This document shows, one piece after another, positions 1-6,188 of a DNA stretch of 6,188 nucleotides. The stretch's first letter is position 1. Every line of letters starts with the position of its first letter. Made by a program: the position numbers and the translations under genes. The DNA is from Desulfobacteraceae bacterium (GTDB lineage Bacteria > Desulfobacterota > Desulfobacteria > Desulfobacterales > Desulfobacteraceae). Under the pieces are notes generated by a model. That model saw only the letters and a list, made by a program, of their open reading frames with translations, did not search any database and was not told the origin of the DNA. Location of the stretch: assembly GCA_015486915.1 (NCBI GenBank), contig WFQS01000522.1, forward strand, positions 1 through 6,188. The letters are read 5' to 3'.

Positions 1-935
1 GTTTTTTGATATCTGATTCGCGGATCAAGATAAGCATAGCCAATATCCACAATCAGATTGGACAGTACAAAGAAAAAAGCTATTATTAGAACAAAGCCCT
101 GAATGACCGGATAGTCCTTTGCATTGATTGAATCCACAAGAAAATGCCCGATACCGGGCCATGCAAATATCTGTTCCACAATCACTACACCTGACAAAAG
201 GTGGGGGATCTGCATACCGATGATGGTTACAATGGGGATCAGGGTATTTCTGAAAGCGTGCCTGCCAATCACAACCCACTCGTTCAGGCCCTTGGCCCTT
301 GCCGTTCTGATATAATTTTCATTTAAAACCTCCAGCATGCTCGCACGCTGCAGGCGCATCAGGATAGCGGTCATACCGGTTCCAAGCGTAATGGTTGGCA
401 TAACAAGGTGCTTTATGCCGCCGAAACCATAGGTGGGTAACCAACCGAGGAATACTCCGAAAAACAGGATTAAAAGAAGACCCAGCCAGAAATTGGGCAT
501 GGAAACGCCCCATAAAGCAACAACCCGGCTTGCATGATCCAAAATGGAGTTTTGTTTAACTGCAGAAATAACACCAAGAGGAAGTGCAATAATGATCGCT
601 AACAGCATGGAGGAGACGGTAAGTTCAAGTGTAGCCGGAAATCTCGACAAAAATTCCTTTGCCACCGGTTCCCCGGTTCGCAGAGAAGTTCCGAAATTAC
701 CGCTGCCAAGCATCCGGAACCAATGCAGAAGCCGGACAGGCATTGGATTATTTAAGCCATGTCTTTCCATGAATATTTTAATTTCCTCAATATGGGGATC
801 ATCAGCACGCTCTGCTGAAAGTATTGCCTCGGCAGCATTCCCCGGGGCAAAGGTGAGAAGGAAAAAGGAAAGCGTTGCCGCTCCGAACATCACCAATACC
901 GAAAGGGCAATCCTGTATGAGATAAATTTTATCAT
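1..935 (-). CDS. nikB: NikB/DppB-type ABC transporter permease, 3'-partial
   Basis: Inner-membrane permease of the peptide/nickel ABC importer family; it would form half of the channel that accepts substrate from the binding protein encoded just upstream. One uninterrupted frame of 311 codons starts at ATG 935-933 and runs off the window. It ends in LSNLIVDIGYAYLDPRIRYQK, the usual C-terminus of the family, so only a few codons and the stop should be missing. An N-terminal membrane segment lies at about residues 8-30, followed by a periplasmic stretch with GNFGTSLRTGEPV (79-91), then FPATLEL (99-105) and further membrane segments. The EAA loop that docks on the ATPase is at about 200-234 (YIRTARAKGLNEW...RHAFRNTLIP), followed by EQIFAWPGIG (254-263). 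GVSMPNFWL (143-151) and DYPVIQ (274-279) are shared with E. coli NikB as I recall it, which favours nickel over dipeptide; substrate remains inferred. The start overlaps the upstream stop as ATGA (935-932) with no clear ribosome-binding site, indicating translational coupling. Confidence 0.93.
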   Translation of the reverse strand, partial: MIKFISYRIALSVLVMFGAATLSFFLLTFAPGNAAEAILSAERADDPHIEEIKIFMERHGLNNPMPVRLLHWFRMLGSGNFGTSLRTGEPVAKEFLSRFPATLELTVSSMLLAIIIALPLGVISAVKQNSILDHASRVVALWGVSMPNFWLGLLLILFFGVFLGWLPTYGFGGIKHLVMPTITLGTGMTAILMRLQRASMLEVLNENYIRTARAKGLNEWVVIGRHAFRNTLIPIVTIIGMQIPHLLSGVVIVEQIFAWPGIGHFLVDSINAKDYPVIQGFVLIIAFFFVLSNLIVDIGYAYLDPRIRYQK

Positions 936-2479
936 CTTTTTATCACAATGTCAGTCAGATCCATATTGAACATTGTTCGTCCGAATTTGAATCCTGTCAC
1001 CTTTTTATTCATCACCACTGCCTTTTTAATATTATACAGCGGAATACACGGGGCGGCATCATGCAGCAGTGTCCATATTTTATCACATTCTGTCCGCATC
1101 CGTACCTTGTCAGTGGTGGTAAAAGCCGCATCAATTAAAGCATCCAGCCTTTTAGAATGATATGCAAATGGCCAGTCCCCGGAAGAGTAATACTTTCCTC
1201 CGATCCCTATCCCTCCCGGTATTGAGGGCAGACACCCGCTGTGGCTGAGAAACAGATCATACTCACCGGTTTTTCGCATATTCCATGCATTTATCATTGT
1301 TTTTATATTCAGCTTGATTCCCAGTTTTTTTAATTGAGACTGAACCACAAGTGCTACCATATCTGCATTGGCCTCACCCGTTGGAACGAGAAGCACAACC
1401 TTTAAATCTCTGCCGTCTTTATCAAGGATACCATCACCGTCTGTATCAACCCAGCCAGCCCCGGCAAGAAGTTTTTTTGCCATCTTAAGATCATATAGGT
1501 ATCCCGTTGTGATATTGGAAGGACCCCATATAAACTTCGGATCGGTAATAAAATAACAGGGATCGGTAATATTTCCGAAAAGGGACCTTACCATGGTTTT
1601 TCTGTCAATGGCGTAATTAAATGCTTTTCTAACTCTTATGTCATTGAACAAAGGTTTACGGCAATTGAAATCAAGTACCTGATAACGGCCATAGGAATGG
1701 GTTGCAACCATAAGATCATGATTTTCCTTCAGCTCTGCAAGTTTCATGAAAGGAACACTGGAATGATGCTCGGCAGCACCGATAATATCAATTTCCCCGG
1801 CTTTTAAGGCCAGAATCTCGGCGTATGGATCAGGTGTGTATTCCCATAATATTTTCTTAAGTTTTGGCTTTTTCCCCCAGTAATTATCGTTTCTTACCAG
1901 GGTGGCCTCCCTGTCTTTTTTGTAATTTACCAGCCTGAACGGTCCGGTTCCGATATACCTGACTATTTTCCCCTTGGGGTCCCATTGCGGATCCACTGCT
2001 GTGGGACTTACAAAATTTTCCGACCGCCATCCGCTTGCCATATCTCTAAAGAATGAATAGTAATAGGTATTAAAAACAACTTTTAAAGTGTAGGCATCAA
2101 CTTTTTCGATACTATTTACATATTTCGCCCAGACAGCATTTTCCATTGCCCTTTTAATGGTAAATGCTGCGGTTTCCGCATTAAAGGGAGTGTTGTCATG
2201 GTATTTCACATCCTGCCTTAAATGAATAATCCACACTTTGCCATCATTTGAGATATCCCATGATTTTGCAAGTTCGGGAAGTAAATTACCGGACTCGTCA
2301 AGGGTGGTAAACGTGTTAAAAACGAGAAGCTTGCCTTCAGCTGCTGCCTTGAAGTCTTTTTGTGCTCCCATGACAAGCACCTGCCCGCTTTTATCAATGC
2401 AGCAGCCTCTTTTTACGCTTCCTGCCAATGCCATGCAGACAGCGATTCCAATGATCATGAATTTTTTGATCTTTTTCAT
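932..2479 (-). CDS. nikA: NikA/DppA-type periplasmic substrate-binding protein
   Basis: Extracytoplasmic solute-binding protein (family 5, SBP_bac_5) of a nickel/peptide ABC importer; it would bind the solute in the periplasm and hand it to the adjacent permease. It has 515 residues, normal for the family. A Sec signal peptide covers about residues 1-19 (lysine-rich start, hydrophobic core, probable cleavage after ALA); no lipobox is present although two cysteines follow at 26-27, so a soluble periplasmic protein is likelier than a lipoprotein. Family hallmarks include LLPELAKSWDISNDGKVW (66-83), FNAETAAFTIKRAM (99-112), YIGTGPFRLVNY (175-186), RNDNYWGKKP (196-205), VRKAFNYAIDR (283-293) and LGIKLNI (386-392). 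Arg152 lies close to where E. coli NikA Arg137, a metal-chelate contact, should align; this is a by-eye alignment from memory. Residues 345-356 form a DTDGDG-type, possibly calcium-binding loop seen in many relatives. The nickel assignment is tentative; a peptide or another metal-chelate is possible. An AAGGA lies about 12 bases before the ATG, rather far. Confidence 0.9.
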   Translation of the reverse strand: MKKIKKFMIIGIAVCMALAGSVKRGCCIDKSGQVLVMGAQKDFKAAAEGKLLVFNTFTTLDESGNLLPELAKSWDISNDGKVWIIHLRQDVKYHDNTPFNAETAAFTIKRAMENAVWAKYVNSIEKVDAYTLKVVFNTYYYSFFRDMASGWRSENFVSPTAVDPQWDPKGKIVRYIGTGPFRLVNYKKDREATLVRNDNYWGKKPKLKKILWEYTPDPYAEILALKAGEIDIIGAAEHHSSVPFMKLAELKENHDLMVATHSYGRYQVLDFNCRKPLFNDIRVRKAFNYAIDRKTMVRSLFGNITDPCYFITDPKFIWGPSNITTGYLYDLKMAKKLLAGAGWVDTDGDGILDKDGRDLKVVLLVPTGEANADMVALVVQSQLKKLGIKLNIKTMINAWNMRKTGEYDLFLSHSGCLPSIPGGIGIGGKYYSSGDWPFAYHSKRLDALIDAAFTTTDKVRMRTECDKIWTLLHDAAPCIPLYNIKKAVVMNKKVTGFKFGRTMFNMDLTDIVIKR

Positions 2480-2507
2480 TGTCTTATAATTTCCTTATTT
2501 CCGATAT

Positions 2508-2613
2508 AACGGCCATGAGGCCGAGCTGGACTGCGCTGCGTTGCCTCTCAACGAATATAGAAAAAGCATTTGTGACGCTGTCAAAATATAGCTCTTTCTT
2601 ATAAACGGCCATG
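2508..2613. repeat. direct-repeat pair and small hairpins ahead of the binding-protein gene
   Basis: The 10-base sequence AACGGCCATG occurs at 2508-2517 and again at 2604-2613, each followed by RGGC, bracketing about 86 bases. Within the interval are a CGGCC-ATGA-GGCCG hairpin (2510-2523) that includes the first repeat and a CGTTG-CCTCT-CAACG hairpin (2539-2553). The candidate promoter at 2554-2584 also lies inside. The segment is more structured and locally more GC-rich than the rest of the noncoding DNA. It could be a small dispersed intergenic repeat inserted here, or a regulatory leader; the sequence alone does not decide. Confidence 0.45.
2554..2584 (-). promoter_or_regulatory. candidate sigma70-type promoter for the nikA-nikB genes
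   Basis: Read on the minus strand, a perfect -35 box TTGACA (2584-2579) is followed after 19 bases by TATATT (2559-2554), one base from the -10 consensus. The spacer is longer than the optimal 17; a poorer TCTATA gives spacing 17. Transcription would begin near 2547, leaving a leader of about 68 bases before the binding-protein start at 2479. This would let the transporter genes be expressed independently of the receptor and methyltransferase. Based on sequence only. Confidence 0.45.
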
Positions 2614-2667
2614 GGGCAGATCCGGTTTTACCCGGACACGTCTCACAACAAGACATCAGATCTGCCC
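2614..2667. repeat. branched inverted-repeat structure downstream of the methyltransferase
   Basis: A perfect 9-base inverted repeat, GGGCAGATC (2614-2622) with GATCTGCCC (2659-2667), encloses two smaller hairpins. These are TCCGG/CCGGA (2621-2625 with 2632-2636, sharing two bases with the outer stem) and GTCT/AGAC (2640-2643 with 2651-2654). As RNA it could fold as a three-way junction. It lies 19 bases past the methyltransferase stop codon. No T-tract follows on either strand, so it is not a standard intrinsic terminator; it could protect or process the 3' end of the upstream message, or be part of a repeat element. Confidence 0.45.
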
Positions 2668-2685
2668 GCAGTAGTATCTATGATC

Positions 2686-3447
2686 TCAAGATTTTATCCC
2701 ACTTACCACAAATTGATATTTGCTGTGCTGACTATGGCCGTATTTCATATACTCAAGAATTGAGTACTTCCTCGGCAGCTCCACTTCCATTACGCCGGCA
2801 TCAAATCCCAGGCTTTCAAGCAACTCAATATCCGCCTTGGGACGTTTTTTCTGCCTCATGGGCAGATGCTCGTCTATATCCTTTTTCGGCATCCTCGGGT
2901 CTCTGAACTCTGTAATGAGAACAAGCGGCATGGCCATAACCCGCCAGAATTTCTGAAGTCCGGTACTATTGTTTTGTCCCCAGTTTCCATCAATGATCAC
3001 CACCCTGCCTCCGGGTTTTAAAAGATTTTTCCACGCCTGCACAGCGTTTTCCGGATTGGGCAGTGTCCAGAGAACATGCCGGCTGACAATTGCGTCAAAG
3101 AATTCTTTCTCAAACGGCGGGGCCTCGGCATCACCAACCCTGAAATCCACTTTTAAATTCCCTTTTTGTGCTTTTTCCCTGGCCTTTATCAACATCTGAT
3201 CTGACAAATCAACACCGAAAACTTCATGATCCATTTCCGCAAGCAAAAGCGCCAATGCTCCGGTGCCTGTCCCCACATCAAGAGCCCTTAATTTTGTTTT
3301 ATTATCCAACGCGTCCGACAAAATCTGCATCCATGCCTGTTTTTCCTGATCGGAATGAATACCGTGCCCCGGCGCCTTATCATAGGTTCGTGCCCGGGCG
3401 CTCCACCGTTTGCGTATAACTCCTTTTATATTTCCTTCGTATATCAT
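2686..3447 (-). CDS. class I SAM-dependent methyltransferase (type 11-like)
   Basis: Cytoplasmic enzyme expected to transfer a methyl group from S-adenosylmethionine to an unidentified small-molecule acceptor. Its 253 residues form one Rossmann-type methyltransferase domain. The glycine-rich SAM site is LDVGTGTGALAL (56-67); Asp80 at the end of FGVD is the expected ribose-binding acidic residue; VGDAEAPPF (104-112) would contact the adenine; VSRHVLWTLPNP (121-132) and LKPGGRVVIIDGNW (143-156) are the later motifs. The N-terminal segment with RWSARARTYDKAPGHG (14-29) probably covers the active site. The start is well supported by GGAGGA ending three bases before the ATG. No signal peptide or membrane segment is visible. 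It lies 128 bases downstream of the receptor gene with no terminator between, so cotranscription is likely. Position between an outer-membrane receptor and a nickel-type ABC importer suggests modification of a metal chelator or the imported ligand, but this is inference; the acceptor cannot be read from the sequence. Confidence 0.9.
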   Translation of the reverse strand: MIYEGNIKGVIRKRWSARARTYDKAPGHGIHSDQEKQAWMQILSDALDNKTKLRALDVGTGTGALALLLAEMDHEVFGVDLSDQMLIKAREKAQKGNLKVDFRVGDAEAPPFEKEFFDAIVSRHVLWTLPNPENAVQAWKNLLKPGGRVVIIDGNWGQNNSTGLQKFWRVMAMPLVLITEFRDPRMPKKDIDEHLPMRQKKRPKADIELLESLGFDAGVMEVELPRKYSILEYMKYGHSQHSKYQFVVSGIKS

Positions 3448-3450
3448 TTT

Positions 3451-3457
3451 TCCTCCG
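3451..3457 (-). promoter_or_regulatory. strong ribosome-binding site of the methyltransferase
   Basis: CGGAGGA on the minus strand matches the anti-Shine-Dalgarno sequence well and ends three bases before ATG 3447-3445, fixing the start codon. The remaining DNA between this site and the receptor stop (3458-3575) is AT-rich and shows no convincing terminator, promoter or operator. Confidence 0.8.
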
Positions 3458-3575
3458 TTTAAATATTTTTGATTTAATTCATCGAAATTTCTGTGAAGTA
3501 AAAGAACAGATCTGAATAAAGGTTAATCCTGAATCCATAGTCAAATCCAAATCAGTCCCATGCCTGTTATACAAG

Positions 3576-5837
3576 CTAAAATTTATAAACAGCTTCAAGA
3601 AAATATTCCCTTCCAGGGGCTTTGCTGCCTAAAAAGTAGTCTCTGTCAAAAAGGTTATCCACGGCAAAGGACACCTCAAGCCCCTTTCTTATCTGGTAAC
3701 CAATCTTTGCATCCATTGTAAAATATGAATCATATGAACCATAGACATGATCTTTTGTATCCCGGTTTAAAGAATCATTATAAACCTTGCCCACATAACG
3801 ACCTGTAACAGAGCCCCTGAAACCTGCATAATTTTCGCACAAAAGCCCAAAATTATACATCTCTTGAGGCACGCCCGTTATACGTTTACCTTCTTTTTGA
3901 GGGGTCTGTCTGTCTTCGGTAACCTCTGTGTCCTGATAGGTCATATTGGCATAGGCACTGACAAATGGGGTTATCTGATGCTTGATCCCAAGTTCAACAC
4001 CTCGTATTCTTGCCTTGCCTCCGGTTTTTGCAACATCATAATTAACTCCTGCATCAACCCATTTTTCCGTATATTTATAATCACGTAAGTAATTTTCAAA
4101 GTATGTTGCCCTTACAAGGATTGTATCAAAAATCTTTTGATCAATTCCCGTTTCCCAGCAGGTTGCCTTTTCCGGCTTTAGATAAGGGCTTGAAAGACGT
4201 ATGGAGTTAGGGTTCTTTGAATATCCTCCCAGCATGTCGTGCAGCCGCGGAGCGGTAAATGCATTTGCAAGGGAGATTCTCAAAGTGGTTGATTCAAATG
4301 GAGAGTACTTGACAGAAGCCTTGGGGCTGAAATAGGTTTCGCTTCTGTCTTTATATGCATGTGTTCCGATATTGTGTATCCTGGTCCAGTCCGTAAGATT
4401 GGATATTTTCCAGTAGTCAAGCCTTCCACCGAGATAAAGCTTAAGTCGATCTTTCATTAAAATCGTTTCATTTTGTGCGAAAACAGAAAATACACTGTTG
4501 ACACCCCAGCTTTTGGCGGTTATTCCTCCGTCTGTATTGTTCAGATCTGTCCAGTCGGTCATTTCATTGTAATTTCTTCTTCCGCCTTTTTCTTTCATAT
4601 AATCGGCACCAAAAGTCAGGTTGTTGAAATCGGCAATGTTAAGGACTTTCGATTCTATCCTTCCCTGCCAGCGATCAAAGGGAAAACGCGAAAGTTTGCC
4701 AGGTCCTCCGGAAGGCGTAGCCCCTTCCCGGGGGCTTGTATTATCACCTCTTTTTCTTTCATCAACATACTCAACGACGGCTTTCAGACTTATATCCGGT
4801 GTAAATCGTGTTTCATATGCAAGGTTATAGCGATAACGCTTGCTTCTACCGGTCTTTCCTCCAAGAAAGGTAGCTGTCCCAAGATCTATATTTTTTTGTA
4901 CTCCATCATCATTAAAGGTGATCTTGCCCGATGATACAGGCGCACCTGTATTAGCATTTGTCAGGTAAGAGTCAGGTGTATCAAGACCTGCACTCCACCC
5001 CCCGTAATTCCACTGACTGGGACTGAATGTAAAACTAATGCTCGATGTGTCGGAAAGATCAAATTTTAACTTAGACAGTATACTCCACTCCCATGATTCA
5101 TTATTACCCTTGTCGCCAATAAGGTACATGGGATTTCCCTTGCTGTCGGTGGTTTTTTCCCACCCTGTAACGGGTATGTTGCCAGGCCCGTCATTAGCTG
5201 ATTTCGTTATATAGTCTGCAACATATCCGTCAGTCTGCATATAATCGTAACTGATATAAAAAGACAGCCTGTCATATAATTTATTCCCGTAACTTGCACT
5301 GCCACGCATTGTTCTGTTGCTTCCGTAAACAGTTTTTACGGAAAATTCCTGTTTTTCCGGCATTTTTGTTATAAATTTAATTGTTCCGCCTATGCCGCCT
5401 CTTCCTCCGTAAAGTGCGGAAAAGGGCCCCGGTATAACCTCAACCCTGTCAATTGCATCAATGGGAATAAGATTCCAGAATACATTTTGATGAAAAGAAT
5501 CGTTAAGAATGGAATCGTCAAGCATGACAACGGTTTTGGTTTCTCCAATCCCCCTCATGCTGATCTGACCTCCGCGCCTTTTTGCAGGTTTCAGATACAC
5601 ACCGGGTATGTCCTCTAATATGTTAATAGCGTCCTGGGTGTTTTTTGTGTTGATTTCATCTTTTGTTATCAGGACAGTCCTTCCCGGCGCACCTTTTACC
5701 TCGGGTGCCGTTACCACTACTTCTTTAAGTTTAAAGATTTTTTTCTCTTTTTTCTTTTCTGCTGCAAAGGACGTCTGGGATAAGCCGATACCTATTGTTG
5801 CTAATAAAAGGACAATAATCAATTTTAAATTTTTCAT
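3576..5837 (-). CDS. TonB-dependent outer-membrane receptor
   Basis: Outer-membrane gated beta-barrel that takes up a scarce ligand using energy delivered by TonB-ExbB-ExbD, which are not in this window. The 753 residues are typical for the family. A signal peptide covers about 1-25 (hydrophobic core LIIVLLLATIGIG, cleavage near SFA-AEKK). A short lysine-rich linker (28-38) is followed by a clear TonB box, KEVVVTAP (38-45). The plug domain spans about 50-160, with DAINILEDIPGVYL (69-82), ISMRGIG (92-98), VVMLDDSILND (103-113) and the hallmark IDRVEVIPGPFSALYGGRGGIGGTIKFITK (from 129). The barrel occupies about 165-753 and ends with VDNLFDRDYF and a terminal phenylalanine (VYKF), the usual barrel-assembly signal. 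An in-frame TGA four codons upstream excludes a longer start. The ligand cannot be assigned from sequence; the neighbours suggest a nickel, cobalt or other metal-chelate, and a siderophore or corrinoid is not excluded. Confidence 0.95.
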   Translation of the reverse strand: MKNLKLIIVLLLATIGIGLSQTSFAAEKKKEKKIFKLKEVVVTAPEVKGAPGRTVLITKDEINTKNTQDAINILEDIPGVYLKPAKRRGGQISMRGIGETKTVVMLDDSILNDSFHQNVFWNLIPIDAIDRVEVIPGPFSALYGGRGGIGGTIKFITKMPEKQEFSVKTVYGSNRTMRGSASYGNKLYDRLSFYISYDYMQTDGYVADYITKSANDGPGNIPVTGWEKTTDSKGNPMYLIGDKGNNESWEWSILSKLKFDLSDTSSISFTFSPSQWNYGGWSAGLDTPDSYLTNANTGAPVSSGKITFNDDGVQKNIDLGTATFLGGKTGRSKRYRYNLAYETRFTPDISLKAVVEYVDERKRGDNTSPREGATPSGGPGKLSRFPFDRWQGRIESKVLNIADFNNLTFGADYMKEKGGRRNYNEMTDWTDLNNTDGGITAKSWGVNSVFSVFAQNETILMKDRLKLYLGGRLDYWKISNLTDWTRIHNIGTHAYKDRSETYFSPKASVKYSPFESTTLRISLANAFTAPRLHDMLGGYSKNPNSIRLSSPYLKPEKATCWETGIDQKIFDTILVRATYFENYLRDYKYTEKWVDAGVNYDVAKTGGKARIRGVELGIKHQITPFVSAYANMTYQDTEVTEDRQTPQKEGKRITGVPQEMYNFGLLCENYAGFRGSVTGRYVGKVYNDSLNRDTKDHVYGSYDSYFTMDAKIGYQIRKGLEVSFAVDNLFDRDYFLGSKAPGREYFLEAVYKF

Positions 5838-5838
5838 G

Positions 5839-5850
5839 CATCTTCCTCAA
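5839..5850 (-). promoter_or_regulatory. receptor ribosome-binding site, potentially sequestered
   Basis: The minus strand reads TTGAGGAAGATG here, with GAGGA well placed before ATG 5837-5835. The same sequence, lacking two bases, recurs upstream at 5935-5925 (TTGAGGAATGC). A segment between them (5900-5887, CATCTCTCCGTCAA) is complementary to both copies. The site is therefore a plausible target of RNA-based control of translation. Confidence 0.65.
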
Positions 5851-5878
5851 TCATGTAAAAATGGTTGGAATTTAATAA

Positions 5879-5996
5879 CCTCGAAGTTGACGGAGAGATG
5901 CCTTGGTGGTATAAAACAAACAAAGCATTCCTCAACCCGAGGGGCTTTTACATGGAAGGCGGCCTGAAATCCTTAGCCGGGAATGGCTGCCTTCCT
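5879..5996 (-). promoter_or_regulatory. structured 5' leader of the receptor mRNA, candidate cis-regulatory RNA
   Basis: Two strong structures can be read in the minus-strand RNA. The first pairs GGAAGGC (5995-5989) with GCCUUCC (5960-5954) and encloses AGCC (5988-5985), GGCU (5978-5975) and GGCC (5964-5961), where the middle segment can pair with either neighbour. The second is a long helix: CCUCGGGUUGA (5942-5932) with UCAACUUCGAGG (5890-5879), 11 pairs with one bulged C, then after an internal loop AUGCUUUG (5928-5921) with CAAGGCAU (5905-5898), capped by a 15-base loop. The helix contains a copy of the ribosome-binding site and its complement. No hallmark of cobalamin, TPP, FMN, NiCo or molybdenum-cofactor riboswitches was recognised. 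The promoter would lie near 6010-6050; an AATAAT at 6018-6013 is a possible -10, but no good -35 accompanies it. Confidence 0.55.
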
Positions 5997-6060
5997 TAAC
6001 ATTTTTATGGAAATTATTAATTCACCCCCTTTTTTTAATCTTCAAAGTTACAAAAAATAA

Positions 6061-6120
6061 AAAAAGCCAGGAAATTCATTTGGATCTATCCAAAATGAGC
6101 CTTCCTGGCTTATTATTTTT
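6061..6120. terminator. bidirectional intrinsic terminator
   Basis: A 10-base perfect stem, AAGCCAGGAA (6064-6073) with TTCCTGGCTT (6102-6111), encloses a second stem, CATTTGGAT (6077-6085) with ATCCAAAATG (6088-6097), with one bulged base. An A-rich tract precedes it (about 6052-6065) and a T-rich tract follows (6111-6123), so transcripts from either direction would end in a U-run. It separates the receptor operon from upstream DNA and would stop readthrough from a minus-strand gene beyond the window. Confidence 0.85.
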
Positions 6121-6188
6121 TTTATATGAAATAAAACGTAAGTTATTGCGTTTATTTCTAAATTTGTTGTGAGGCAAATCTGGGCCAA
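6112..6188. other. AT-rich edge, possibly the 3' end of an upstream gene
   Basis: No complete gene is visible. On the minus strand one frame enters from the window edge and stops at TAG 6160-6158 after only nine codons (WPRFASQQI), about 50 bases before the terminator, so it could be the tail of an upstream minus-strand gene; another frame stays open through the terminator, so the choice is unproven. An imperfect inverted repeat, AAACGTAA (6134-6141) and TTGCGTTT (6146-6153), lies just after that stop. Confidence 0.25.

Noticed and set aside
1..935. Possible broken permease, because only short ATG-to-stop frames show on this stretch
   Set aside because: Direct translation from ATG 935 gives 311 codons with no stop or frameshift; the gene only runs off the window edge.
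544..969. Plus-strand open frame of 141 codons
   Set aside because: It lies antisense to the permease, whose minus-strand frame is continuous and carries family motifs along its length; the plus-strand product shows no recognisable domain.
3507..3514. Palindrome CAGATCTG, also present at 2657-2664
   Set aside because: Two copies of an 8-base palindrome in different contexts are weak evidence, and the second belongs to a larger inverted repeat.
4473..4934. Plus-strand open frame of 153 codons
   Set aside because: It is antisense to the receptor barrel, and its translation is a cysteine/isoleucine-rich shadow of the real coding frame.
5834..5854. Six-codon upstream ORF (MIEEDA) whose TGA overlaps the receptor ATG
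   Set aside because: It has no ribosome-binding site of its own and its codons coincide with the receptor's Shine-Dalgarno region, so chance is the simplest explanation.
5838..6060. Known riboswitch classes (cobalamin, TPP, FMN, NiCo, molybdenum cofactor, cyclic-di-GMP)
   Set aside because: None of the conserved boxes I know for these classes could be found by eye on either strand; a covariance-model search would be needed to exclude distant members.
5838..6060. NikR or Fur operator upstream of the receptor
   Set aside because: No GTATGA/TCATAC pair and no convincing Fur-type palindrome were found; the AATTATTAATT palindrome at 6012-6022 is too short and AT-rich to interpret.

Overview
The window carries four genes, all on the minus strand and read right to left. 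In transcription order they are an outer-membrane TonB-dependent receptor (5837-3576), a class I SAM-dependent methyltransferase (3447-2686), a NikA/DppA-type periplasmic substrate-binding protein (2479-932), and a NikB/DppB-type inner-membrane permease (935-1, cut by the window edge a few codons before its expected end). The receptor needs an outer membrane, so the host is Gram-negative. The moderate, rather AT-rich base composition and this gene mix would suit a Desulfobacterota (former deltaproteobacteria) anaerobe. That assignment is inference and no marker gene proves it.

Together the genes look like the first part of an import locus. The receptor would bring a scarce solute across the outer membrane, the binding protein would capture it in the periplasm, and the permease would pass it inward. 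The second permease and the ATPases (NikC, NikD and NikE equivalents) would be expected past position 1. The binding protein and permease resemble the nickel branch of the peptide/nickel ABC family more than generic oligopeptide transporters, so nickel, cobalt or a metal-chelate is the leading substrate guess. The methyltransferase between the outer-membrane and periplasmic components is the unexplained part. It could modify a chelator, or it could be an accessory enzyme.

The noncoding DNA is informative. At 6061-6120 a long nested hairpin with an A-tract on one side and a T-tract on the other looks like a bidirectional terminator that isolates this operon from whatever lies upstream. Between it and the receptor is a leader of about 220 bases with two strong secondary structures. 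One contains a near copy of the receptor's ribosome-binding site and a segment complementary to both copies, a layout expected of a translation-controlling RNA switch. I could not match it to a riboswitch class I know. Between methyltransferase and binding protein, 206 bases hold a branched inverted-repeat structure, a pair of 10-base direct repeats, two small GC-rich hairpins and a candidate promoter, so the two transporter genes may also be transcribed separately. The 128 bases between receptor and methyltransferase show only a strong ribosome-binding site and no terminator.
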